A stretch of DNA of 64,000 nt, taken from Phycisphaerae bacterium. GTDB lineage: Bacteria; Planctomycetota; Phycisphaerae; UBA1845. The stretch is taken from assembly GCA_029260015.1 (NCBI GenBank), contig JAJDEB010000008.1:1-64000 (forward strand), in the 5' to 3' direction. Made by a program: the position numbers and the translations under genes. Positions 52,364-62,541 of the stretch are shown here, piece by piece; position 1 is the stretch's first letter; each line of letters begins with the position of its first letter. The notes beneath the pieces are model-generated. The model saw only the letters and a list, made by a program, of their open reading frames with translations. It searched no databases and was not told the DNA's origin.

Positions 52364-55300
52364 TCAGGGCATCGATCCGGTGAAATGCTGCTGGAACAAA
52401 TGGAAGTCCTGGAGATCGATCGTACGGTTACCGTCACCGTCGCTATTCAAACAAAAGTTTCCTTCCGGAAACACGATCGTTGGTCCGGCAAGACAAGCGT
52501 TCATCACTTGATAATCCGTCAGATCAACATCCCCATCACTGTCAGCATCAAAGAGAACCGATGCCGTTGCCCCATCGAGAAACGCGATCACTTCGGCCAT
52601 CACGTCTGACCTGTCCGATGCAGATGAAATCGTTTCAAACGGGAAACCGAACGTCACTGTGCGGTAGGTCGGCGAATTGCGTTGAACGCCAGCAACTCCC
52701 CCGCCCGAGTAGGAAAGCGCCGCTTCGCCACCAAGGCTGGTTCCGAACACGTCCGGTTCGTAGACTTCGTATCGCGCCCCGGCGGCTGGGTCGAAATCGA
52801 AGCTTCCCAATGCCGAGAAAATTCCGCCAGGAGAAGTGTTGACGTTAAACGTTCCGGCGTCGTCTGAAACAAAAGTGATTGCCAACCGAGTATCCGCAAA
52901 CACAGCTCCGTTACCCTGATCAATCAGATCAAATCCGAGATCGGAACCCGAAATGAAGAGACCGCCCGCTGCATCAAGGTAGTCCGTCAACGCCGTCTGC
53001 TCGTCTGACGACAACGTCGAATCTTCGATACTCTCTGCACCGCTGTTCCACATGACGATTTCGTAATCATCCAATGTCACCAGAGCTTGCTCGACAGCCT
53101 CATTCTCGCACGAATCGAAACCGCGGTCGGCTGCTGCAATGGCTTCGCCAAACTCATGAACATAATCAAACGAGTTGATCTGACGCCAAAGTGGTCGCTC
53201 CGGCGCAAGACCTGCCACGTTGGGCGGTTGAGTAAATAGAGTTACTGGGTTTTGTTGTCGGCGCAGTCGATCAAATCCGTTCACGACCAGAATGTCCGCT
53301 TGACCGGTTGGCGGCCTGCGTACTGCTACAGTCGAGGACGTTAGTGATTCACCACCCTCGTTGCGCGCCGCGACACGATAGTAAATCGTTTTTTCGCGCG
53401 GAATGCCTCCGATGGTCGCAGTTGTCGCCGGTGTGCCTCCCCCGCCTGCAATGACGGTTTCGATCGCGAACCCGAATCCGTTCGTTGACGAGTAAACAAC
53501 ATAATCGTCAGGGGTTCCGCCTTTGATTTCGCCGATCACCGGCAGTTCCCAATCAAGCAGCACGCTTCCATCACCGAGATCAGACACCTGCATGGCCTGC
53601 GGACGATCAGGCGGAAAAACCAGCGGGACGGGACTGCTCGGCAGGCTATTGAGGAATCGAATGAGCCCCTGCACGCTCGCCCGAGCGGCGGCCGCACGCA
53701 CACGCGCGTCGCGCAAGAGTTGTGCATCGATCGGACTGTCATGAAACGCCACTTCGAGAAGAGTCGCGTCGAATTCGTTGCTGTTTCCCGTCGTTCCAAT
53801 CGCTCCATAAGAGCCCGCCAAAACCGAACCAGCGCGGTCTGCCCACACATGTTCGTATGGGTTGTCCGTTGTCGTCGCGAGGATCATGTCGTCCTCGACT
53901 TCGTCGGATATAAACGTCGCAAATGCGTTTTGATTCGTGGTGGGGCTAGTGACATTTTCAAGAGCAACCGTTCCCCGTGCGGCCCCATTAAACGCGTTCG
54001 TATGAAATTCCAGATATGCCCGTTTCCACCGATCTTGCAACACACCGCCAGCCGGAACCTGATTCATCTCACGAGCCCAGCGACTCGCAGTGCTGACGTT
54101 GTCCGATTGATCTGAACCTGCTGAATCCCAAATGCTCGCCGCACTGAATCCATTGGCTTTATCGCCCAACTCGCTCGCCGCCCAATACCGCGCGCATTCT
54201 TCGTTTCGCGGATAGCCACTGACCGTGTTCAGACTCGTGGCAATCGTATCACCGATGCCATTGCCCCAACGCATGGCATCAGCAACCACGACGCCTGCAA
54301 CCGACGATGCGTTTGAAATCTCAACGTACGCGTCTTCGCCAGCAATGAGGTGATACTCACCCAACCAAATCCAACCATTACCGGTTTCGCGGTGATCGAT
54401 TACGACTTCACCAATACCACCGCTGTGTTTGACGCGATAGGTCTGTGGCACGCGATTCGTGCCTGCGATCGTGAAGCAATACACCGGATAAAACCCGGTC
54501 GTCGTAATGTTTGCCGAGTATCGTGCAACTGCCGTTTCCGACGGGTTGGCCGATGCGAAATGATATCGCTGCGATGAATTCTGCCCGTAATACTTCGCAT
54601 TTGAATTGTTAGCCGACCACGTTCCAGTGTAGGCCACCTCTGCATCGGCGTTGTCGATGACGATCTCGATGTTCTGGTATCCGACCGGTCGAAAAGGTAC
54701 GACGGTCGCTCCGGCATTGAACGCATAATGAACGAAGTAATTCAACTGATCAATGTTTCCATAGTCCTCGTTCATTCCTTCCAACTCGGCTGAACGTTGA
54801 AGAATCCACTGGTTGGTGTCTGCGGTCCAACCGTGTCCGGCTGCGCAATATATGACGACACCCGAAAGCGCCCCGGAAGGCTGCGTTGGCGAGTTTGCAG
54901 TTGGGCCACTTCGCACGCTTGCGGGCGCCGCAGCAAATTGAGCGATAGAAATCGCAGTCGCCTGCGTCTCAGCGGGCGAGATCGTTGGCACTTCGTTAGA
55001 TGTCACGGCCTTTTGTTCGACAAACGTTCCAATGGGTTGAAAAGCACGCGCGTGAGAGTCTCTGACGCGAACATCCACACCACGAAAATCTTCGCGTTCC
55101 ATAAATGCGTCGGTGAATTCATGCGTGATGTGCAGCACGTCGATGTCGGATGTCTGCCAATTCGCAGCGCCAGCTGGCAAGGCGATATTCAATCGGAGCA
55201 CGCCCCGATCCCACGAATGCGATTCAACCGTCGCACCCACCGGAAGCAGCCCGTTCCCCGATTCACCGGGATCCGAGACAACCTTCGCCAGTTCTCGACT

Positions 55301-55423
55301 GATCAGATTGGCATCATTGATCAAACCGGCATCCCTGTTTGGCGACGACGCTGCAACTGCCTGCGCCATCGAAACCACAACGGCCATCGCAAAGACAGCC
55401 GACTTGGTAACTCCATTTGTCAT
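52364..55423 (-). CDS. Secreted amidase-like protein with golvesin-like insertion, FnIII and dockerin-like tail
   Basis: A 1019-residue exported protein. Signal to AVAA (~25). VIYCAAGHGW (~192), YLEFHTNAF (~472) and LLEVAFHDSP (~556) match the zinc-ligand and catalytic elements of N-acetylmuramoyl-L-alanine amidase (Amidase_3). Between the first and second sits a golvesin-like beta domain (~240-390; VIDNADAEV, VADAMRW). Fibronectin type III (~605-700; VLLDWELP, YYRVAARNEGGES) follows, then an alpha/beta domain starting ILVVNGFDRL (~710-950, possibly glutaminase-like) and a dockerin-like tail (DADSDGDVDLTDYQ). It probably cleaves peptidoglycan-type amide bonds. The start at 55423 removes a non-signal extension. 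Confidence 0.8.
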   Translation of the reverse strand: MTNGVTKSAVFAMAVVVSMAQAVAASSPNRDAGLINDANLISRELAKVVSDPGESGNGLLPVGATVESHSWDRGVLRLNIALPAGAANWQTSDIDVLHITHEFTDAFMEREDFRGVDVRVRDSHARAFQPIGTFVEQKAVTSNEVPTISPAETQATAISIAQFAAAPASVRSGPTANSPTQPSGALSGVVIYCAAGHGWTADTNQWILQRSAELEGMNEDYGNIDQLNYFVHYAFNAGATVVPFRPVGYQNIEIVIDNADAEVAYTGTWSANNSNAKYYGQNSSQRYHFASANPSETAVARYSANITTTGFYPVYCFTIAGTNRVPQTYRVKHSGGIGEVVIDHRETGNGWIWLGEYHLIAGEDAYVEISNASSVAGVVVADAMRWGNGIGDTIATSLNTVSGYPRNEECARYWAASELGDKANGFSAASIWDSAGSDQSDNVSTASRWAREMNQVPAGGVLQDRWKRAYLEFHTNAFNGAARGTVALENVTSPTTNQNAFATFISDEVEDDMILATTTDNPYEHVWADRAGSVLAGSYGAIGTTGNSNEFDATLLEVAFHDSPIDAQLLRDARVRAAAARASVQGLIRFLNSLPSSPVPLVFPPDRPQAMQVSDLGDGSVLLDWELPVIGEIKGGTPDDYVVYSSTNGFGFAIETVIAGGGGTPATTATIGGIPREKTIYYRVAARNEGGESLTSSTVAVRRPPTGQADILVVNGFDRLRRQQNPVTLFTQPPNVAGLAPERPLWRQINSFDYVHEFGEAIAAADRGFDSCENEAVEQALVTLDDYEIVMWNSGAESIEDSTLSSDEQTALTDYLDAAGGLFISGSDLGFDLIDQGNGAVFADTRLAITFVSDDAGTFNVNTSPGGIFSALGSFDFDPAAGARYEVYEPDVFGTSLGGEAALSYSGGGVAGVQRNSPTYRTVTFGFPFETISSASDRSDVMAEVIAFLDGATASVLFDADSDGDVDLTDYQVMNACLAGPTIVFPEGNFCLNSDGDGNRTIDLQDFHLFQQHFTGSMP

Positions 55424-55850
55424 TTGATTTCTGCCTTTTTCTTTCCCGTTCCTGCCCCGTGCCGCCTCGTGCGGACTGAGGTTCAACCCCCGATTCAGCC
55501 GAATTGGCGAGACATCTAGTGTATGCGGTCTGGCGAATCGGCTTCAACTACCCGCCAACCCTCGCACGGTCGATAACGATGCTCCGCACTGATTTCAGCC
55601 ATCCACGTTCAGAACCCCCTGGGTGGACAAAATAATAATATTGTTCCCATATCTGAATTTAATCGATAGAATACTTGATTGGGTACTTGATATCCCGCTT
55701 TTTTAGGGAATTATCTATTGAGGCGATCCCGGTACATAGTTGACGGCCCGGCATGCCGGCTACGATTCTCCGATGGTGCATAAGTAGCACGGTAGGGTGC
55801 GGCAGGTTGGCGTCAGAACCGGTTGGCAAGGCGAACCACAGGTGGAAGCA
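55424..55850. other. Divergent intergenic region, 427 nt
   Basis: Between the amidase-like gene (minus) and the pseudopilin gene (plus). It carries the palindrome described at 55740-55765. No gene or RNA recognised. Confidence 0.5.
55740..55765 (+). promoter_or_regulatory. Possible promoter with palindromic operator
   Basis: TTGACG (55740-55745) and TACGAT (55761-55766) could be -35 and -10 boxes, though the 15-nt spacing is short. A perfect 12-bp palindrome CCGGCATGCCGG (55748-55759) fills the spacer, where a repressor could bind. It lies ~90 nt before the pseudopilin start. Confidence 0.3.
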
Positions 55851-56924
55851 ATGATGAATTCAGCGATCTGCGCAAATCAGCCAAATCACCGTAACGGTGA
55901 GTTGCAAAAAAATCGACACGGCCGCGGGTTTACCCTCGTTGAGTTATTGGTCGTCGTTTCGATCATCGCGCTCTTGGTTTCGATTCTCCTCCCGTCGCTC
56001 AAGAAAGCCCGCGAACAAGCAAAGGCCACAGTTTGCTTGAGTAACCTTCGCGCCCTCGGGCAGGGCTTGATGCTTTATGCCACTGAATACGATGGGCGAA
56101 TGCCTGGCCCGTTGCATCCGTCGTTGTATCGGGAGCAAACGGACAGGAACTACATTGATCGAGGCATCAACGATGAAGCTCAAATTAAGTTTCTCAAGAA
56201 TCGCCAACTGACCTACAAACTAAATTCTGTCATGAATCAGAAAGGCGATGCGGATCGCGTGAACATTTCGGATGGCGTTTCGACTTGCCCATCCGTTGAA
56301 CGAATTCTTTCCAATGAACACTTCGCCAGTTTCAAAGCCAACACGGGCCGGACCGTGTTTCCGTTCCATTATGCGTTGAACAATTACGGCGACACATCGT
56401 CCGATCCCGACAACGATGGTTTCTCGGATAATCCACGGAAAACGAATCCACCGAACTACTTTGGTGCAAGCCCGTCACTTGGTTCGACTGCAGACCCGAC
56501 ACCACCTGTCACCCTATCTCGAATAAAGCGTCCGTCAGACGAGTGGGCGATCGCCGACGCATGGTATCGCAGACGATCAAGTCAATTTACGTTTCTGCAG
56601 CAGGACGGTACTTTTCAAAGCAATTGGAGTGGCACGGCGCTGACTTTTGCCCCCCCGCACCGTCGTTCACAACCATTGATCGTGTTCCCCAATGACTCGA
56701 ATGAACGTCAAACCGCAGCCTCGTTTTTAGCGCATAAAGAAAAGGACGGGTACACGCAGGCGGTCTACTTTGACGGTCATGCGGCCGCAGAACGCTCCAA
56801 AGCACTGGGTGTTCAAGGCGTTAACTTTACAGTGTTCTACGGTTTCCCGGGCACCGTCAACATCGACTTCAGGGGCATCTCTGATACGGTACGGAATAAC
56901 TTTCAAACCCTTGTGTGGAAATAG
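55851..56924 (+). CDS. Prepilin-type (type II pseudopilin-like) secreted protein
   Basis: A 357-residue protein with a class III signal: a basic leader ending HGRG, then [20 protein letters not shown] with the conserved Glu at mature position 5, cleaved and N-methylated by prepilin peptidase. The long C-terminal domain ([29 protein letters not shown]) resembles the H-x9-DG group abundant in planctomycetes. It may be a pseudopilin of a secretion system or a surface fibre subunit. The ATG at 55851 follows AGGTGGAAG; the frame extends further upstream without support. Confidence 0.9.
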   Translation: MMNSAICANQPNHRNGELQKNRHGRGFTLVELLVVVSIIALLVSILLPSLKKAREQAKATVCLSNLRALGQGLMLYATEYDGRMPGPLHPSLYREQTDRNYIDRGINDEAQIKFLKNRQLTYKLNSVMNQKGDADRVNISDGVSTCPSVERILSNEHFASFKANTGRTVFPFHYALNNYGDTSSDPDNDGFSDNPRKTNPPNYFGASPSLGSTADPTPPVTLSRIKRPSDEWAIADAWYRRRSSQFTFLQQDGTFQSNWSGTALTFAPPHRRSQPLIVFPNDSNERQTAASFLAHKEKDGYTQAVYFDGHAAAERSKALGVQGVNFTVFYGFPGTVNIDFRGISDTVRNNFQTLVWK

Positions 56925-56947
56925 TTCTTCCGTTCTCGATGGGTTGA

Positions 56948-59900
56948 CTATCTAAAGTCGCGCGACAGGCGGGGCAGTTCCTTCGCCAGATGTTCGATGT
57001 CGTGAAGATGCGTCGCCAGCACATGCACGACCAGCCCCTGCCGCTCCACACGCCCGCGCACCAGCACCAATTTTGAATACACCGCCGCATTGCGATGGCG
57101 CTCATAGATGTTTGGCCGCACGATCAAATCGATGCGCCCGGTTTCATCCTCCAGCGTCATAAACATGACACCTTTCGCCGTGCCCGGACGCTGTCGAAAA
57201 AGCACGACGCCAGCCACCGACACAGTTCGACCATGTGCGATCTGCCGATCATCTTTAACAGCCCCCGCCGTCAAAATGCCTCGCGATTCCAGCACATCAC
57301 GCAAGAACGACATCGGATGATCCTTCAGTGAAAGACCAACCATCTGATAATCCCGCGTGACCTCATCCACCGCCCGCACACTGGGCAGCGACACATCGCG
57401 CACCACCGGCACCGTTTCATCCAGGAGCGGTAGCGGCTTGCCATGAAACGTCTGCACTCCCCACAAAGCATGTCGCCGATCCAGATTCATCGAACCAAAC
57501 GCATCAGCCCGCGCCAATGCACGCATCGCTGAAGTCGCAGCACCACTCGCCTTCCACAATGCAAAAGGCGAATCGAAAGCGCCCTGCCGCTCGACAACAT
57601 CCGCAATCGCATTTGCATTCGTCTCTTTGAAACCCTTAATCATCCGCATGCCCAATCGCAACACCGCCCCACCATCTTCGAGCGTGCAATCCCACGCGCT
57701 ATGATTGACATCGACCGGCCGAACGGTGACGCCATGATCCTGTGCATCGCGAACAATCTGCGCCGGTGCATAGAAACCCAGCGGCTGACTGTTAAGCAGC
57801 GCCGCCGCAAAGACAGCCGGATGATGACACTTAATCCAAGCCGACGCATACACGAGCAGTGCAAAACTCGCCGCGTGCGATTCGGGGAAACCGTATTGGC
57901 TAAACCCCTTCATCCGCTGAAAGCACCACTCGGCGAACTCGCGGCTATACCCGTTATCGTGCATGCCTTGAATGAAGCGAGTCGTATAATGAATGACTTT
58001 GTCGCGGCTGGTCCATGCGGTGATCGCCCGTCGCAATCGTTCGGCTTCTCCGGGCGTAAACCCCGCCGCCTTCACCGCCAGCGCCATCACCTGTTCCTGA
58101 AACAGCGGTACGCCCAACGTTCGCCCGAGCACTTCTTTGACCGCGTCATCGGGATACTCGATTTTCTCTTCGCCATTTCGCCGCCGTAAGTACGGATGCA
58201 CCATCTGCCCGATGATCGGACCGGGTCGCACGATCGCCACCTCGATGACCAGATCGTAATAACAGCGCGGTTTGAGGCGTGGCAGCATCGTCATCTGAGC
58301 CCGCGACTCGACTTGAAATACCCCCAGCGCATCTGCATTGCAAAGCATGTCGTAAACCACGGGATCCTCTGCCGGAATCGTCGCAAGCGTCAGCGATTGT
58401 CCATGATGTCGCTGCAATAGCTCGAGCCCTTTGCGAATGCACGTCAGCATCCCCAACCCCAGCACATCGACCTTGAGCATACCCATCGCGTCGATGTCGT
58501 CCTTGTCCCATTCGATCACCGTGCGATCTTCCATCGCCGCGTTTTCGATCGGCACCAGTTCGCACAACAATCCCCGCGTCATCACGAACCCGCCGACATG
58601 CTGCGAAAGATGACGCGGAAAACCGATGACTTCGCGCACGAGTTGCACCAGCAATTGAACGGTTTTGTCACCGGCATCAAAACCAAGTTCTTCCAACTGC
58701 GCCGGCACATCGCCAGAATCCGAATCGGCGAACGGATTTTTCTCCCAACGGTCCACACGTTTGGCGATGCGATCGACGGCGTCGAGCGAAAATCCCAGAA
58801 CTTTACCCACGTCGCGAATCGCACTTCGGCGGCGATAGGTGATTACCGTCGCGGTCAGACCCGCGCGATCGCGGCCGTACTTATTGTAAATGTATTGGAT
58901 GACTTCTTCGCGGCGTTCATGTTCAAAATCGATGTCGATGTCGGGTGGTTCGTTGCGCTCGACACTGACAAACCGCTCGAACAAAACGTTGACCCGATCC
59001 GGATCGACCGACGTGATGCCCAGACAGAAGCAGACGGCTGAATTCGCCGCTGCCCCACGCCCCTGGCAGAGAATCCCGCACGATCGGGCAAATGCCACGA
59101 TATCGTGAACGGTCAAAAAATACCGGGCGTATTCAAGCTCTTCGATCAACGCGAACTCGTGTGCGAGTTGCTTGCACACTTTCTCCGGAACGCGTTCGGG
59201 ATAGCGACAACGGGCACCTTCCCAGGTTAGCTCGCGCAAATAATCCATCGGCTTGATATTCGCCGGGCAGGTTTCATCCGGATACTCGTAGCGCAGTTCG
59301 TCTAGGCTGAATCGCTCTGCCCGTTGAGCGATTTCAAGCGTACGGGCAATTGCTTCCGGACACTCGGCGAACAGACGGGCCATTTCATCCGGCGTCTTGA
59401 GGTAGCGTTCGCCATTGGGAAATAGACGAAACCCCGCATCAGCCAGCGTGCAGCCGCTGCGAATGCACGTCACCATATCCTGAAGTGATTTTCGCTCGGG
59501 CGTGTGGTAATAGACATCGTTGATCGCCACCAGTGGAATCCGATGCTTGCGAGCCAGATCGCAAACCTGATCGATTCGCTTTTCATCCTCGAATTCATAC
59601 GAATGCGTCAGCCCCATCGATAAGCGATCGTCGTCGAAAACATTTCGCAACGTTCGCAGCGCATCTGTCGCATCGATTGCAACGTCATTTGGAGGCAGCG
59701 CGACGGCGAGCAAACCTTCGCAGTGTTCGACAAGATCATCCAACGTTAAAAAACATTGCCCCTTCGGCGCTCGCCGCTTGCCAACCGTCAACAATCGACA
59801 CAGCCGGCCATACGCCTTTCGATCGATCGGATACACCAGCACTTGCAACCAATCAGGCTCGGTCAAAACCAGGCGGCATCCAACCAAAAACGGAACACCC

Positions 59901-60166
59901 ACTTCCTTCGCAGCAACATGCGCCCGCACGATGCCAGCCAGCGAGTTGTGATCGGTGATCGCTACTGCGCGATAACCAACTTGCGCAGCTTGGCAGACGA
60001 GTTCATCCGGATGGCTGGCACCGGTTAGAAACGTGAAATTGCTCGTGACGCATAGCTCGGCGTATGGCGTGCTGTTGTTGCCCGGTGGATCGGAAGCTGC
60101 CTGCAAGCGGACATCGAGGCGGTGGTGCGGATGACTGTGGGCTTTGGGATCGGGAAGGTCGGGCAT
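56948..60166 (-). CDS. dnaE2: Error-prone DNA polymerase III alpha subunit DnaE2 (ImuC)
   Basis: A 1072-residue polymerase for translesion synthesis after DNA damage. The N-terminal PHP domain (~35-250) begins ELCVTSNFTFLTGASHPDEL; the polymerase palm has PPDIDIDFEHERREEV (~390) with catalytic Asp residues; helix-hairpin-helix and OB-fold regions follow (VSVAGVVLFRQRPGTAKG, ~965). The length is typical of DnaE2 and shorter than replicative DnaE. It is 12 nt after imuB with AAGGATC before ATG 60166, completing an imuA-imuB-dnaE2 operon. DnaE2 provides the polymerase activity of the mutasome. Confidence 0.96.
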   Translation of the reverse strand: MPDLPDPKAHSHPHHRLDVRLQAASDPPGNNSTPYAELCVTSNFTFLTGASHPDELVCQAAQVGYRAVAITDHNSLAGIVRAHVAAKEVGVPFLVGCRLVLTEPDWLQVLVYPIDRKAYGRLCRLLTVGKRRAPKGQCFLTLDDLVEHCEGLLAVALPPNDVAIDATDALRTLRNVFDDDRLSMGLTHSYEFEDEKRIDQVCDLARKHRIPLVAINDVYYHTPERKSLQDMVTCIRSGCTLADAGFRLFPNGERYLKTPDEMARLFAECPEAIARTLEIAQRAERFSLDELRYEYPDETCPANIKPMDYLRELTWEGARCRYPERVPEKVCKQLAHEFALIEELEYARYFLTVHDIVAFARSCGILCQGRGAAANSAVCFCLGITSVDPDRVNVLFERFVSVERNEPPDIDIDFEHERREEVIQYIYNKYGRDRAGLTATVITYRRRSAIRDVGKVLGFSLDAVDRIAKRVDRWEKNPFADSDSGDVPAQLEELGFDAGDKTVQLLVQLVREVIGFPRHLSQHVGGFVMTRGLLCELVPIENAAMEDRTVIEWDKDDIDAMGMLKVDVLGLGMLTCIRKGLELLQRHHGQSLTLATIPAEDPVVYDMLCNADALGVFQVESRAQMTMLPRLKPRCYYDLVIEVAIVRPGPIIGQMVHPYLRRRNGEEKIEYPDDAVKEVLGRTLGVPLFQEQVMALAVKAAGFTPGEAERLRRAITAWTSRDKVIHYTTRFIQGMHDNGYSREFAEWCFQRMKGFSQYGFPESHAASFALLVYASAWIKCHHPAVFAAALLNSQPLGFYAPAQIVRDAQDHGVTVRPVDVNHSAWDCTLEDGGAVLRLGMRMIKGFKETNANAIADVVERQGAFDSPFALWKASGAATSAMRALARADAFGSMNLDRRHALWGVQTFHGKPLPLLDETVPVVRDVSLPSVRAVDEVTRDYQMVGLSLKDHPMSFLRDVLESRGILTAGAVKDDRQIAHGRTVSVAGVVLFRQRPGTAKGVMFMTLEDETGRIDLIVRPNIYERHRNAAVYSKLVLVRGRVERQGLVVHVLATHLHDIEHLAKELPRLSRDFR

Positions 60167-60178
60167 GTCGCTTGATCC

Positions 60179-61768
60179 TTATGCCCATTCACCATGAACG
60201 TACCATTCCCCCGAGATTGGGTCGCCCGAAGCATGATCGCGAAAAATCCAAAGCCAGCGGCCAAACTCATCTTCCACCATGTAATAATCCCGCGTCGGCG
60301 CAGGGCCGTCCTCCCACCACGGAAACGCGATCCGCTCCGGACCGAGACTCGACTTAACCGTGTACGATACCCGCTGCCATTCAATCCATGCCGGCGGACC
60401 ATCGGGCACCAGCGCGATGACGCGAATCCGCTCGGGCATCTTCAGCAATCGGGAAGGTCGCGGCGCTGCATAAATTTTATCGTTTGCACCCTTCGATCTC
60501 TCAGCCGCCCGCGCTTCTGACCCTCGCGCTTCGTTCGGCCCCATTCGTCGAAACGCCCGTTCGGGAACGTACATCGGTCGGGCCGAAACCTGCGACACCG
60601 CCTTACCGCCCAAACGATGCACCAGTTGATCCACCAACTCGCCGAACGATGTGGACGGGCCCGCCGACGCATCAACAAAATCGTCAGGCCAAAGGGTGAA
60701 CTGCTCATCCACGATCCGGCCAACATGCGTGGTGCGCAGAAAAATTTCTTCAACCCCGTATCCGAGATTCACCCGTTCCAGTCGCGGCAGCAACATCGAC
60801 CAGAGGTGATCGACGTTGCTGCTCGGATAGGTCAGTTGAAACGAAACGCACTCCGATTCCAAACGCGGGCGCAGCAACTCGACCATCAAAAAACGCGCAC
60901 CTTCCTGCTGCTTCTTGAGCATCACGATCAAATCGCCCAGCAGCTTTTTGACCACGATGAGAATCGATTGAATGGTTTTAACGGGACCACCAAAAACGTG
61001 CGACACTTCCAACGGTGCGTCCACTTTGACCGGTTCAATCACTTCCGCACTGCGCCCCAAGGCCTGGTCGATCACCGCCAGCAGCGCATGACCGAATCGC
61101 GCGGCGAGTTCATCGCGCGGTAAACCAAGCATCTGACCGATGCGCTCGACGCCCATTTCATTCAAGGCGACACATACCGGTGATTCGATGCGCAGCGCCA
61201 TGAGCGGAAACGGTTCAATCGCCTCCGGCACGCCCCCCGTCGGAACCAAAGCGATCGTCCGCCTTCCAAAACGCGCCACCGCTCGCGCACATCCAAACGT
61301 CGGAGCCACCGCCACCCGCGCCGGAAAACCGAGTCGATCCAGCGCATCAAACACCGCCCGCGCAAGACTCTCTTCGCCACCAAACAAATGCTCGCATCCG
61401 GCGATATCGATCAGCAAACCGTCCGGCGGATCGGGCGCAACTATCGGCGAAAATCGAATCGCCCAACTCGCCAACGACACCAGCTTCTTTTCATCTTCAA
61501 CAGGCGTATGCGGTCGCAGCCAAACCTTCGCTCCCTGCAAAAGCGAACAGGCATGCGCCACGGTCATGCCTGCTCGCACGCCAAAACCATCAGCCCGCTC
61601 GCAACAGTCGGCAACATATTGCTTCCCGTGCGTTGTCGAAACCAGCAGCAACGCGTGCGGTTCAAGCGGTTTGCGAGGTTGGCTGCGATCGGAAACGCCC
61701 GTGTATATCTTTCGTTGCGCGAGCCGGATGGGCCACTTCGGTAAATAAATTGAGAGCGCCCGCACCAC
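60179..61768 (-). CDS. imuB: ImuB, Y-family polymerase-like mutasome protein
   Basis: A 529-residue Y-family polymerase homologue that serves as the adaptor between DnaE2 and the sliding clamp; ImuB proteins lack polymerase activity because catalytic acidic residues are lost. Seen: RALSIYLPKWPIRLAQRK at the start, GVRAGMTVAHACSLLQGA, GLLIDIAGCEHLFGGEE, and the little-finger-like region after ~300. Start GTG at 61768 (GGAGTGGGA upstream). It overlaps imuA by 107 nt; frames further upstream are inside imuA. The polymerase-type DxD/SxDE triad could not be seen, which fits the family. Confidence 0.93.
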   Translation of the reverse strand: MVRALSIYLPKWPIRLAQRKIYTGVSDRSQPRKPLEPHALLLVSTTHGKQYVADCCERADGFGVRAGMTVAHACSLLQGAKVWLRPHTPVEDEKKLVSLASWAIRFSPIVAPDPPDGLLIDIAGCEHLFGGEESLARAVFDALDRLGFPARVAVAPTFGCARAVARFGRRTIALVPTGGVPEAIEPFPLMALRIESPVCVALNEMGVERIGQMLGLPRDELAARFGHALLAVIDQALGRSAEVIEPVKVDAPLEVSHVFGGPVKTIQSILIVVKKLLGDLIVMLKKQQEGARFLMVELLRPRLESECVSFQLTYPSSNVDHLWSMLLPRLERVNLGYGVEEIFLRTTHVGRIVDEQFTLWPDDFVDASAGPSTSFGELVDQLVHRLGGKAVSQVSARPMYVPERAFRRMGPNEARGSEARAAERSKGANDKIYAAPRPSRLLKMPERIRVIALVPDGPPAWIEWQRVSYTVKSSLGPERIAFPWWEDGPAPTRDYYMVEDEFGRWLWIFRDHASGDPISGEWYVHGEWA

Positions 61769-62513
61769 TGTCCCACTCCAGAATCCACCGGTCGCGCCCG
61801 CGTTTCGGCGGACGGCCTTTGTAGCGCAAAAGTCGAATGCTCCATTGGGGATAACGCGCGGTTCGTTCTGCGGTGGCAGGCGGTTTCTGCCAGCAAATAC
61901 GCCATCGACTGTGCGCCGCCGACAGTTCTCCTTCCTCCCAACTCGGACGAACCGCGAGCGCCAACGTGCGATGCTCTTTGGCCAACAGTTGAATTCGCCG
62001 CGTCGCCGCCATCGAAAACGTGTTGCCATCGACAACCACCGCCCCAACTGCCGGCGACCGCAAAGCAATGTCCGCCGCCCACAAGCGACCCTCCGCATCG
62101 CGCGGGGTGACAAAAAGAGAGCGATCAAGCAAACGCCGATCCACCCCCCGATCTTTCACCATCACACTCGGATACGGAAAACATCGCTGCCCCACCCAAA
62201 CGGTCCAACGCGGCTGCGAACAGGCGAGTAGCGATTGCCAAGCCAGATGCACCAACACGCAAAGCGGAGGACTCCACGTTCGCGCCCGCGGCTGACGATC
62301 TTGTTTCGCCTTGCGATCCGATTCCTGCTGATGCTCACATTCGGGAGGTACCACCCCGATCCACTCGTGCAGCCCACCCGCCAGCAACCCGCCACCAAGC
62401 ACCGCATCCACTCCCGCCCAACCGGTTTTCAGCACCTCGTCGCTACCCGCCCGAGCCACGCTGATGCCACCCAACTTCTCGCGAAGTTCCTGAATCGTCG
62501 CCACCCGAACCAT
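61662..62513 (-). CDS. imuA: ImuA-like (RecA-superfamily) mutasome protein
   Basis: A 283-residue RecA-like protein without a Walker A loop. Seen: TGWAGVDAVLGGGLLAGGLHE (~30-50), the RecA/ImuA-type beginning, a central ADIALRSPAVGAVVVDG strand and LAKEHRTLALAVRPS. ImuA binds ImuB and may target the complex to stalled forks or RecA filaments. GGGGAGG before ATG 62513. It is the first gene of the cassette and overlaps imuB by 107 nt. A direct TGTTnGG repeat lies ~30 nt upstream. Confidence 0.85.
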   Translation of the reverse strand: MVRVATIQELREKLGGISVARAGSDEVLKTGWAGVDAVLGGGLLAGGLHEWIGVVPPECEHQQESDRKAKQDRQPRARTWSPPLCVLVHLAWQSLLACSQPRWTVWVGQRCFPYPSVMVKDRGVDRRLLDRSLFVTPRDAEGRLWAADIALRSPAVGAVVVDGNTFSMAATRRIQLLAKEHRTLALAVRPSWEEGELSAAHSRWRICWQKPPATAERTARYPQWSIRLLRYKGRPPKRGRDRWILEWDSGAGALNLFTEVAHPARATKDIHGRFRSQPTSQTA

Positions 62514-62541
62514 CCCCGGGCCTCCCCTCGCAAAATCCTTA

